From Candidatus Eisenbacteria bacterium (GTDB lineage Bacteria; Eisenbacteria; RBG-16-71-46; SZUA-252), in assembly GCA_005893275.1 (NCBI GenBank), contig VBOW01000030.1, positions 1 through 46,177 on the forward strand: DNA of 46,177 nucleotides, given 5' to 3'. Below the pieces are notes generated by a model. It was not told the origin of the DNA. It was given only the letters and a program-made list of their open reading frames with translations, and did not search any database. Shown piece by piece: positions 17,345 through 25,132 of this stretch. The first letter of the stretch is position 1; each line of letters opens with the position of its first letter. The position numbers were made by a program, and so were the translations under genes.

Positions 17345-18051
17345 GGCCGGCGGGATCTCTTCCGCCGCACCGGAGGTGGCGCGGCCGCCTGGTCGCGGAG
17401 CCAGGGAAGCAGGAACTCCTGACTGATCTTCCAATTGGCCTCGAGGAGCCGGGCCGCCGCTTCGATATCGCCCCCGCGCAGGGCGCGCAGAATCGCCCGA
17501 TGCTGGGCGACCGACTGGATGAGGGTCCCGGAATGGCGCATGTAGGCGCTCTCGTAGCGCTGCGCGTGGTACTTGAGCGCGCGGATCGTTTCCCGAAGCC
17601 TCTCGTTGCCACACCGGGAGAGAAGCGCCTCGTGCCAGCTCTCGTCCGCATTCAGCGCGGTCGCCCAGTTGTCACGCTCCGCCGCGAGCTTTTGATTGAG
17701 CTCCACCAGCCGTCGGATCTCGATCGCGGACGGCGGCGGAGAGGAGCGCAGCGCGAGGCTTTCGAGCGCGGCGAGGATCGGATAGATCTCTTCCGCTTCC
17801 TTCACGCTCAGCGGGAGCACGAAGAAGCCCTTTCCCGGCGTCGCTCGCAGGAATCCCTCCCCGACGAGACTGAGCAGCGCCTCGCGAAGCGGCGTGCGAC
17901 TCACGCCCAACAGCGCGGAGAGCTCGGATTCGTTGATAGAAGATCCGGGAGCGGGATCACCCCGAAGCATGCCCTCGAGGAGCATGCGGCGCACTTCGGA
18001 GCGAATCGGGACCCGGACGATGGGCCGGACGGCGCTTGCGGCCAGACTCAC
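17341..18051 (-). CDS. GntR family regulator, FCD subfamily
   Basis: A 236-residue regulator. The winged helix is at about residues 15-80 (INESELSALLGVSRTPLREALLSLVGEGFLRATPGKGFFV), then an all-helical FCD ligand domain (about 85-215) with the metal-site pattern of this class (D..WHEALL, H...Y, QHRAIL). It probably senses a small carboxylate or amino-acid-like ligand and represses its own operon. A GTG at 18090 in the same frame would overlap the upstream gene by 43 bases; GTG 18051 gives the GTGA coupling used elsewhere here. The operator candidate upstream of this operon matches FCD-type sites. Confidence 0.88.
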   Translation of the reverse strand: MSLAASAVRPIVRVPIRSEVRRMLLEGMLRGDPAPGSSINESELSALLGVSRTPLREALLSLVGEGFLRATPGKGFFVLPLSVKEAEEIYPILAALESLALRSSPPPSAIEIRRLVELNQKLAAERDNWATALNADESWHEALLSRCGNERLRETIRALKYHAQRYESAYMRHSGTLIQSVAQHRAILRALRGGDIEAAARLLEANWKISQEFLLPWLRDQAAAPPPVRRKRSRRP

Positions 18052-18503
18052 GAGCGCGCTTCTTGGCTCGCCCGAGTCCGCTGACCGCACCAGGCGTACA
18101 GGGCGTCGTACAGGGGCGACTCGAGCTTGATCTTTGCCTGATCGTCGGCTCCGTGGAGGAGGGAGAAGCCGTGGGCGATGGCCCGCAGGCCCGCGCCCTC
18201 GGGGGAGACCGAATCATCCTCGGGTATGTCGGCCGCGTGGACGATCCGCCCGAGCGCGACCAGCGCGGGATCCTTGGTCAGGCCGTGATGCACCAGGAGG
18301 CTCTCGAACGAGCACCGACCCTCCTCGTGGCCGAACCGGACTCCGGGCACATCGTACGGAATCGCCCCCTCGTCCCGCGCGACCGCGGTGACACGATTTG
18401 CGGGAACGAACAAAAACTCAGCGGCCGTGTCGATGAACCGGCGAATCAGCCACGGGCAAGCGACGCGATCTACCTTCGCGTTCTCACGCGTAATCCACTT
18501 CAT
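18048..18503 (-). CDS. ChrB C-terminal-domain protein (chromate resistance-like)
   Basis: A 151-residue protein made only of the ChrB C-terminal domain: MKWITRENAKVDRVACPWLIRRFID, then FLFVPANRV, IPYDVPGVRFGHEEGRCSFESLL, and DPALVALGRIVHAADI, then LRAIAHGFSLLHGADD. It lacks the N-terminal ChrB part and no chromate transporter (chrA) is nearby, so resistance to chromate cannot be assumed. ATG 18503 has GGGAGGG about 6 bases upstream; an upstream extension has no signal. It is the first gene of the three-gene unit with the regulator and the peptidase. Confidence 0.85.
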   Translation of the reverse strand: MKWITRENAKVDRVACPWLIRRFIDTAAEFLFVPANRVTAVARDEGAIPYDVPGVRFGHEEGRCSFESLLVHHGLTKDPALVALGRIVHAADIPEDDSVSPEGAGLRAIAHGFSLLHGADDQAKIKLESPLYDALYAWCGQRTRASQEARS

Positions 18504-18557
18504 AGGTCCCTCCCGTTCACGTGGAACCGGGGCTCCGGTCCTGGGCCGTAACGATGC

Positions 18558-18572
18558 TGTATACAATATACA
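18558..18572. promoter_or_regulatory. FCD/GntR-type operator TGTATACAATATACA
   Basis: Perfect 6-bp inverted repeat TGTATA/TATACA with a 3-base centre, 55 bases upstream of the first gene of the ChrB-GntR-M20 operon. FCD-type GntR proteins commonly bind short palindromes such as TTGTATACAA, and this site contains TGTATACAA. On the minus strand the same bases offer TATATT or TATACA as a minus-10, so binding would block transcription. Autoregulation is the natural inference. Confidence 0.6.
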
Positions 18573-18590
18573 AATGGATCCCCGGCGGCC

Positions 18591-18630
18591 AAACAAAATC
18601 GCCCCGCGCGGGCCCGAGCCCGGCGGGGCG
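18591..18630 (-). terminator. Intrinsic terminator of the exported-protein gene
   Basis: Minus-strand hairpin at 18630-18600 with long GC arms (CGCCCCGC-CGGGC and GCCCG-CGCGGGGCG around a TCGG loop), followed by ATTTTGTTT. It lies about 28 bases after the stop of the gene at 18658-19422. It also separates that gene from the ChrB operon promoter. Confidence 0.75.
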
Positions 18631-18657
18631 AGATACGGTCAGCTTGACCTCGTCGAG

Positions 18658-19422
18658 CTACTTCCCTACCTTGACTCCCACTCCCAAGCCGCTCGAGGCA
18701 CCCACGCTCGTCTTGCCGGCGCTCACGCTGGTTTTCGTGCCCGCGCCGACGCGCGCTCCGCTGTGGATCCTGGCGGCCTTACCGTCAGCCTTGGCCATCC
18801 CCGTCGCGACTCCCCCTTCGCTCTTGACGGCCGCCTCGACCTCGCCGAGGCGGAGGTTGAGGCCGTACGCGATCTGACCCCAGCCCATTCCCGAGCGATG
18901 CAGCGAATAGAGCTGCTCGGTGCTCAGCCGGGTCTTTGCGTTCGCAAGAAGCGTGTGGGCGATCACGAGGTCGCCCCAACCGGTGTTGAGCGTGTTCTGC
19001 TCCGACACGAGGCTCTCGCCCGTCAGGCCGAATTCCCCTGCCACGCGATCCGCCACGACGGCACCTCCCTGTGCGGCCGCCTCGGCATCAATCTCCTTGG
19101 AGATCTCCGCGAGCCTCTTCTCAAGAGCGACTCGCGCCTTGGAAGGAGCCTCCTTCGCTCGATCCCGGACCGTCTTGAAAGACGCGCTGCCATTGGCGTC
19201 GGCGTTTGCCTCGGCGCTTGCTTCCGTCTGCGCCTGGCCCTGTGTCTCGGCTTGCATCTGCGTCCGCGTCTCCTTCTGCTGTCGGGCCTCGAGAGACGTT
19301 TGTGCTCCGGCAGTGGTGGATGCGGCGCCGGACGAAGCAGGATCGCTTCCCTGCCCCAACGCAGCCCCCTGTGAAGCGAGAATCAGGACGCCGCCCAGGA
19401 ACGCACCGGTGATCGCTTTCAT
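18658..19422 (-). CDS. Exported protein of unknown function
   Basis: A 254-residue protein with a signal peptide (MKAITGAFLGGVLILASQ, cleavage near residue 24). A low-complexity stretch rich in Ala, Gln, Thr and Ser follows (about 25-80, QMQAETQGQAQTEASAEAN). The conserved-looking core is at about 95-205 (RVALEKRLAEISKEIDAEA; WGDLVIAHTLLANAKTRLS; GMGWGQIAYGLNLRLGEVEAAV), and the tail is glycine/serine-rich (SAGKTSVGASSGLGVGVKVG). ATG 19422 has AAGGAGG 8 bases upstream, one of the best ribosome binding sites in the window. I do not recognise a named family. An envelope or periplasmic location is likely. Confidence 0.75.
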   Translation of the reverse strand: MKAITGAFLGGVLILASQGAALGQGSDPASSGAASTTAGAQTSLEARQQKETRTQMQAETQGQAQTEASAEANADANGSASFKTVRDRAKEAPSKARVALEKRLAEISKEIDAEAAAQGGAVVADRVAGEFGLTGESLVSEQNTLNTGWGDLVIAHTLLANAKTRLSTEQLYSLHRSGMGWGQIAYGLNLRLGEVEAAVKSEGGVATGMAKADGKAARIHSGARVGAGTKTSVSAGKTSVGASSGLGVGVKVGK

Positions 19423-19482
19423 CTCAGGACCTCCTTTCGCGCGCACCGCAGGGGTTGCACGCTGTGGGACCCCCCCAGCACC

Positions 19483-20232
19483 TCACGGAATCAGGAACCG
19501 AACGCCGACTTGACTGGTGACCATGACGTGGCGATCGGGTCCCGACCGCGTGGACGACCCTCCGTTTCCCAGGCCGTTGGCGATGGGAAGCCCTCCCAAG
19601 ATTCCACCGCTCGATGGGCCGGCCGCCGAGGTCGAGGTGACGTTTCGGCCGACGTGGACCTCGCCCAGGAGCTGAACCCGGACCCCCGCGCGCCATGTTC
19701 CAGCGAGGGTCGCCTGGGCGGTGGTCTCGCCGCCGTTCCATTTCCCGTACGAGGATCCGACCTGACCCGACAGGTCCCGGGCAACCGGGAGGCTCAACTC
19801 AACGCCCGCGGCGTCAAAATCTCCGGGGGAATTGTCGTGAGCGCGGAGGTAATACGCTCCGAGACTCACCTCTGGAGTCAAGTAGAGCTCCGGACCGGCG
19901 CGCCATCGCCAGGCGCGGTAGGCACCGTCACCGATCGTGCGCAGGCCGATCACGCGAAGCCGCGTCCCAGAAGAGACCCGCACGGCGGCATTCGCAAACC
20001 CACTCGTGCCCGGCCCGGCGCGGCTGTCGCCGAACCGAATCGCGGCGACCGTGCAATCTCCGTGCGCGAGTTCGGCCGAGCCGAACAGGAGGGCGCTCCG
20101 GAAGGACTGCGCCTCCGGCCCGGTCTGGTAGTCGATCCCGGCCCCACCCGACAGCGTGCCCGCGCCCGCGGGGGGCGCGGCTAGGAAGATAACGCTTGCG
20201 AGCACTAGATCCCTGAGTCGTCGCGTTCGCAT
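19483..20232 (-). CDS. Predicted outer-membrane beta-barrel protein
   Basis: A 249-residue exported protein. The signal peptide ends near PPAGAG (about residue 24). The rest alternates polar and hydrophobic residues with many Gly and aromatic positions (LSGGAGIDYQTGPEAQSFRS, GAYRAWRWRAGPELYLTPEVSLGAYYLRA, GVRVQLLGEVHVGRN) and ends VMVTSQVGVRFLIP, consistent with a small barrel of about ten strands. No named family is recognised. ATG 20232 has GGGAGG about 8 bases upstream; a longer frame to 20370 has no signal. It precedes the other exported-protein gene by 60 bases and may share its transcript. Confidence 0.72.
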   Translation of the reverse strand: MRTRRLRDLVLASVIFLAAPPAGAGTLSGGAGIDYQTGPEAQSFRSALLFGSAELAHGDCTVAAIRFGDSRAGPGTSGFANAAVRVSSGTRLRVIGLRTIGDGAYRAWRWRAGPELYLTPEVSLGAYYLRAHDNSPGDFDAAGVELSLPVARDLSGQVGSSYGKWNGGETTAQATLAGTWRAGVRVQLLGEVHVGRNVTSTSAAGPSSGGILGGLPIANGLGNGGSSTRSGPDRHVMVTSQVGVRFLIP

Positions 20233-20473
20233 GGGGCAAGCCTCCCCATCGTGGAATCGGCATGGCGCGGCTCTGTCTTGAGCAAGAACCTCGCAAAGAA
20301 AGCGAGCCCACCCGCCTTCGGTTGGGCGAATCCCGGGCCTGCGGCTCGATTGGACCAGCCGCGAACTCACCGGTCCGCCTTCGAAATGGAGAGCCTATCA
20401 CCCCCGCGGCCGGAGGTGGTCGGATCGAATCGCGCTTCAGCCGGCCGGCGCAAGCGCCGATACCTATTCCATT

Positions 20474-23400
20474 ATGTGGAAGGGTGATACCGCCATATCA
20501 GGATGCCCCGAAACAGGGCGCGCGACCGCGATCGGAACCTTCTCACGCGGCGTGATCACCTTCCTATATTTTTCGGTGGCGCTCGCGGCGCTGCCCGCCG
20601 CCGCACCGGCGGTCACCGTCACGGTAAGCGGGTCGCAGAATTTTCAAACGCTGATGCCGGGGCACGCCGACGCGCTCTGCTTCACGCTCACGATCAGCTC
20701 TTCGCTCCCCGTGACGCTCCAGTCGGTCCGTTTCAAGAACAGGTCCTTGGGACCGGGCAATCAGCCCCGGCTCGACGCGGAGCTCGGTCAGCCGCGTCTC
20801 TACCGCGACTCGAACGGCGACTCCGTGTTCCAGTCCACGGTGGACACTCTTCTCGAACAGAGCTCCGCATCCGGCGGGGTCCTTCGATTCTCCGGGCTCA
20901 ACGTCGCGATACCCGCATTGGGCTCGGTCACGCTCTTCGTCGGAACCAACATTCCCCTTACCGTTCGCGACAGCGACAATCTGGATCTGGCCATCCAGTC
21001 TGCCTCCGATCTGACCTTCGATCAGGTCACGACCACGACCAACGCATGGCCGGTCGACCCCGCCGGATCGATCGTCCTGGATGGCGCTTCCGCGGCGCAG
21101 ATGCCGGTCGCGTCGATCGGCCCGGCGAAGCTCCTGGCGGGTTCGATCGATAACCTTGCGCTCAACGTTTCGCTTCCTTCGAACGGGTACCAGGCCGATC
21201 GCCTCGAAAGGCTGGCCGTCATCAATGAGGGGACCGCGACGATGGGATCCGACATCGCGGCGGTTCGAGCTTGGGTGGACGATGGGGATGCGCTGTTCGA
21301 CCCGAGCGTGGACCGACCCCTCGGAGAGCTTTCGTTCACCGGGGACCGTTGGCAGCTCACCGGACTCTCCGAAGTCGTCCCGGTCGGCGGCCTCCGGGTC
21401 TTCTTCTCGGTCGACCTGAAGGACTTCGCCACCGACGGGCACACGATCCGCCTGGCGCTTCCGACCCTGCCGGAGCTCGGCGTTGGAGTGAGCAGCGCGA
21501 ACGACGGGCCGCTCGATCGCGTCGTGGAGAACCCGTACTTCCTCAGCGTCAGCACCGCCGATCGGATCACGCTGACCGCGGTTTCCGTTCCGTCTCAATC
21601 CGCGTCTCCGGGCCGCGCGGACGTGCCGCTGGCCCATATCCTCCTCACAAACTCCTACACAAACCCGCGTTCGCTCGCCGAGATCGACTTCAGCAACGAA
21701 ACGACAGGCCCCGGGTCCCGTTCCGAGCTCGACGCGGAGATGGACCGGCTCACCCTGCGATTCGACGGAAACGGCGACGGAGCGCTGGGCAGTCTCACGG
21801 AAGATCCGATGCTCGGGACGGCGCACTTCAAGGATGGCGAGGCGCGGTTCGGCGGCCTGGCGTGGCAGCTCGCGGCCGGCGAGAGCCTGCACCTCTTCCT
21901 GACCGGCGACCTGTCCCTCGCCGGCGCGAGGGACGGCGATGCCCTTTCCGTCTCGGTCCGCGGCGCGGCGCAGGTCCGCTTCGATGATTCCACCCGGATC
22001 TTCGCGGCCTGGCCACTGGACTCCGGCGCCCGGATCACCGTCGACGGAATGACCTCGGCGCAGATCGCGATCTTTGAAACTCCGGCCATGACGCTCGGGC
22101 GCAACGAGGGGCCGGCCCTGGTCATGGATTTTCTCCTGCCGCGGAACGGCTACGCAGACGACGTCCTGGACGGGCTCCGCCTCCTCAACCTTGGAACGGC
22201 GGGCCCCGGCGACGTCGCGCAGCTCGAGCTCTGGCGCGACGGCGGGGACGGTCAGTTCACGCCAGGCTCCGGGGACGATCGCGATCTCGGGCCGATGACC
22301 TGGCAGGCGGACCACTGGGAGAGCGGAGCGCTCGCGGAGGCGCTGACGGGCGCGGGGGCGCGTCTCTTCGTCTCGCTCACGGTGTCGAGCGCTCCGACCG
22401 ATTCCGCCACCCTCCGCCTCGCGATACCCCTGGGCGGGGTGTCGGTGGGCTCGGGGAACGACGGGCCGCTGGACGGCCTCGTTGTGTGTCCGAACGCCGT
22501 TCTCTTGAGCAACGCGCCGCTCCTTGCCTCGATCGCGATCTTGCCCCCCGCGAGCACGGTCGGGCAAACCGTATCCGCGACGATGATCGTGCGAAACGTC
22601 GGCGGAGAATCGGTGACAGGGATCACCCCATCCTCCCTTTCCCCGGCCGGGAGCGGGAGCCTCACGCCGGCCTCCGGCCCCGCGCCCCCCTCGTTCGACC
22701 TCGCTCCCGGGGCGCAGGACTCGTTCTTCTGGGTCTACACCGCCTCCGCCGCCGGCGATGTGCGGGTGACGGGGGACGCCGGCGGAACCGGGTCGCCGAG
22801 CGGCATCGCCCGGAACGCGCTCCCGTCCTCTTCGAACACGCACCAGGTGTTCACGCAGGCACAACGCGTGGACTTCGAGGCGACTTCTTCTTTGCCGGCG
22901 GAGGTCAATCGCGGACAGGTCGACGTCGCAGCGATGACGCTCACCTTCACCAACCCCGGTTCCCAGGCCTCGACGGTTCGTCTTCTCGGATTTCGTGTGC
23001 AGGTCCAGAACGAGACCGGTGCGGGCATCATTCCTTCCGCCCTCGTGGCGCAGGTCATCGTGCGCGATGGAGCGAACATCGTTCTGCGAAAATCCTCGAT
23101 CGAAACCTCCGGCAGTGAAATCGGGCTGACGTTCGCCTCCCCCGTTTCGATCGCCGCGGGGGGGAGCACGGCGCTCACCGTCGGTCTCGACATCGTGTCG
23201 TCTACGACGGTCCGCGCGTTCCGGCTCGCGATCCTCGACAGCACAGTCTTCTCGGCGGTGGACGCGAACACCGGCGCGCCGGTCTCGGTCGCGCTGCGGA
23301 GCGGGAGCTACCCCGTTCGGACCGGGGTGGCACGGGTGGTGGCGCCGGCCACGGAGATCGATATCGCGGCAGACAGTGTCCTCGTCGACCGGGTCGGACG

Positions 23401-25132
23401 GGGCGCGACGGGCGTTGAGCTTCTGGGCATGCGGCTTCAGAGCCCGGGGATCGTGGGCATCACCTCCGATGTCCGGGTCTTCGGCTTCTCGGTGGTTCTC
23501 GAGGACACGAACGGCGCGGCGGTTCCCAGGCCGGCGGATTTCCTCAGCCTCCTGCGGGTCGAAACGCCTTTCCAGACTCTGGCCGCCCGGGTGCTCACGC
23601 CGAGCGACGGTCCCGCGCTCGACCTTGTCCTGAGCCTGCCGCTCAGCGTTCCGGCCAATACGCCGGTGGATCTCTTCGTCCGGGGCGACATCTCGGGCAC
23701 GAGCCCGCTTGGCGCGATTCGACTCCGTCTCCTCGACCCGACAACGTTTGACGCGCGGGACGCCAACACGCGCGACCCGATCCCGGCGGTCTACGCCGGG
23801 GGCCAGGTCCTGGGGAACACGATCGTCGTGGAAGCTCGGGCCGATACGCTTCGCGTCCAGGGAACTCCCCTCTTCCCGCAGAGGTCCACGGTCGGGGCCT
23901 CGGGAGTGCAGGCCCTGAGGATCAGGCTGCGTCATCCGGGCTCGGCCGGCACGGCACGAATCGCCTTGGACGAATTGACCGTCCAGTGCCGGGATGAATC
24001 GCGGCGTCCCCTAATACCTTCCGCATACCTCGACCGCGTCGGCGTGACCTGGAACGGCGCGCCGATGGCCGAAGTCACGAACCCACCTTCCTCGGGAAGC
24101 AGCGTCACGATCACGCTCCCGCGCCCTCTGCTCGAGGCGTCCGACAGCGCCACCATCGAGGTGGTCGCCGGCTTTTCGGCCGCGGCGCCCGCGGGATCGA
24201 TCGAGCTCATGATCTTCGGGGACGGAATCCACGCCGAGGACGCGAACCTTGGAACCGCGGTCTCGCCCGCGCCGGACGCGGGCGCCGAGCTGCCCCTCGT
24301 CTCCGGCCTCTGCCGGCTCGAGTCACCCCCGCGGGAGCTGGTCGCGGAGCTGGTGAGCCGGATGCCCGCGGCCTTGGCGCCCGACGGTCGTTCGGTCGTG
24401 GCCGGTTTCCTCACCCTGACCAATACGGCTCCTGCGGGTTCCGACTCGATCCTCGTCGACCACCTAGTCCTACGAGGCGGCGACAGGCAGGAGAACGCGG
24501 TCCCCGTGGGGAGCTCCGCGGCGCGCGTGGAGGTCTATCGGCAGGGAGCGTTATGGGCGCAAAGCGGAGCGCTTTCGCCCGACTCGGCCCTGGCCGCGAT
24601 TTCGGCGCCGTCCCCCTTGGGCGTTCCGCCCGGGAATCCCGTCACCCTCGAAGTGCGCTGGATCACGACGCTCGCCGGATACCCCTCGAGCTTCCGCCTC
24701 GGATGCGACGCTTCGGGAATCGGCGTTGTTCAGCCCTCGAGCGCGCTCCTGCAAATCCGGGTCGCGCCGGCGCAGGGTGGTGCGTTTCCCCTCTGGACCA
24801 ACGCCGGGGTCTTCGGCAGCGCCGCCCTGCATGAGAGCTATTCCAACTTTCCCAACCCCTTCGCCGCGGGGCGTGCGACGACCGCGTTCGCCTATTACCT
24901 CCACGACGCGGGTCGCGTGACCCTGAGGATCTCGACACCAGGGGGCGACGGGGTCCGGACCCTGCTTCTCGACGCGGCACGCCCGGCGGGTGTGAACCAG
25001 AGCGACCTCTGGGACGGGCGGAACGGGAACGGGAGCGTCGTGCGAAACGGCGTCTACATCGCGGAGCTCACCGTCACGTTCTCCGACGGCTCCCGCGAGC
25101 GCGTGCGCCGGAAGGTGGCCGTCGTCCGATGA
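20474..25132 (+). CDS. Giant secreted repeat protein with FlgD-like C-terminal domain
   Basis: A 1,552-residue protein. The hydrophobic segment VITFLYFSVALAALPAAAPA (about 27-46) is a signal peptide; GTG 20552 would give a shorter, more usual leader than ATG 20474, and neither has a clear ribosome binding site. Two long tandem units of about 310 residues (about 48-365 and 370-680) share D.NGD, WP.D.....(V/L)DG..(S/A)AQ, (L/S)P.NGY..D.L..L and NDGPLD elements. The D.NGD sites look calcium-binding. A CARDB-like linker (about 685-790) precedes further beta-sandwich repeats of about 150 residues (about 796-1310), each ending in DAN(T/L). The C-terminus (about 1450-1552) has SNFPNPFAAGRATTAF and DLWDGRNGNGSVVRNGVYIAEL, a FlgD/type-IX-like sorting domain. 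It probably acts at the cell surface; the exact role is unknown. It is coupled by ATGA to the PorV-like gene. Confidence 0.82.
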   Translation: MWKGDTAISGCPETGRATAIGTFSRGVITFLYFSVALAALPAAAPAVTVTVSGSQNFQTLMPGHADALCFTLTISSSLPVTLQSVRFKNRSLGPGNQPRLDAELGQPRLYRDSNGDSVFQSTVDTLLEQSSASGGVLRFSGLNVAIPALGSVTLFVGTNIPLTVRDSDNLDLAIQSASDLTFDQVTTTTNAWPVDPAGSIVLDGASAAQMPVASIGPAKLLAGSIDNLALNVSLPSNGYQADRLERLAVINEGTATMGSDIAAVRAWVDDGDALFDPSVDRPLGELSFTGDRWQLTGLSEVVPVGGLRVFFSVDLKDFATDGHTIRLALPTLPELGVGVSSANDGPLDRVVENPYFLSVSTADRITLTAVSVPSQSASPGRADVPLAHILLTNSYTNPRSLAEIDFSNETTGPGSRSELDAEMDRLTLRFDGNGDGALGSLTEDPMLGTAHFKDGEARFGGLAWQLAAGESLHLFLTGDLSLAGARDGDALSVSVRGAAQVRFDDSTRIFAAWPLDSGARITVDGMTSAQIAIFETPAMTLGRNEGPALVMDFLLPRNGYADDVLDGLRLLNLGTAGPGDVAQLELWRDGGDGQFTPGSGDDRDLGPMTWQADHWESGALAEALTGAGARLFVSLTVSSAPTDSATLRLAIPLGGVSVGSGNDGPLDGLVVCPNAVLLSNAPLLASIAILPPASTVGQTVSATMIVRNVGGESVTGITPSSLSPAGSGSLTPASGPAPPSFDLAPGAQDSFFWVYTASAAGDVRVTGDAGGTGSPSGIARNALPSSSNTHQVFTQAQRVDFEATSSLPAEVNRGQVDVAAMTLTFTNPGSQASTVRLLGFRVQVQNETGAGIIPSALVAQVIVRDGANIVLRKSSIETSGSEIGLTFASPVSIAAGGSTALTVGLDIVSSTTVRAFRLAILDSTVFSAVDANTGAPVSVALRSGSYPVRTGVARVVAPATEIDIAADSVLVDRVGRGATGVELLGMRLQSPGIVGITSDVRVFGFSVVLEDTNGAAVPRPADFLSLLRVETPFQTLAARVLTPSDGPALDLVLSLPLSVPANTPVDLFVRGDISGTSPLGAIRLRLLDPTTFDARDANTRDPIPAVYAGGQVLGNTIVVEARADTLRVQGTPLFPQRSTVGASGVQALRIRLRHPGSAGTARIALDELTVQCRDESRRPLIPSAYLDRVGVTWNGAPMAEVTNPPSSGSSVTITLPRPLLEASDSATIEVVAGFSAAAPAGSIELMIFGDGIHAEDANLGTAVSPAPDAGAELPLVSGLCRLESPPRELVAELVSRMPAALAPDGRSVVAGFLTLTNTAPAGSDSILVDHLVLRGGDRQENAVPVGSSAARVEVYRQGALWAQSGALSPDSALAAISAPSPLGVPPGNPVTLEVRWITTLAGYPSSFRLGCDASGIGVVQPSSALLQIRVAPAQGGAFPLWTNAGVFGSAALHESYSNFPNPFAAGRATTAFAYYLHDAGRVTLRISTPGGDGVRTLLLDAARPAGVNQSDLWDGRNGNGSVVRNGVYIAELTVTFSDGSRERVRRKVAVVR

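Noticed and set aside
18048-18503. Chromate resistance determinant
   Set aside because: Only the ChrB C-terminal domain is present; no chrA transporter or N-terminal ChrB is found nearby, so I do not claim the phenotype.
20564-23935. Open minus-strand frame of 1,123 codons opposite the giant secreted protein
   Set aside because: It is rich in Arg, Asp, Gly and His with no recognisable motif or repeat, as expected for the complement of a GC-rich gene. The plus strand has a signal peptide, ordered repeats and a C-terminal sorting domain.
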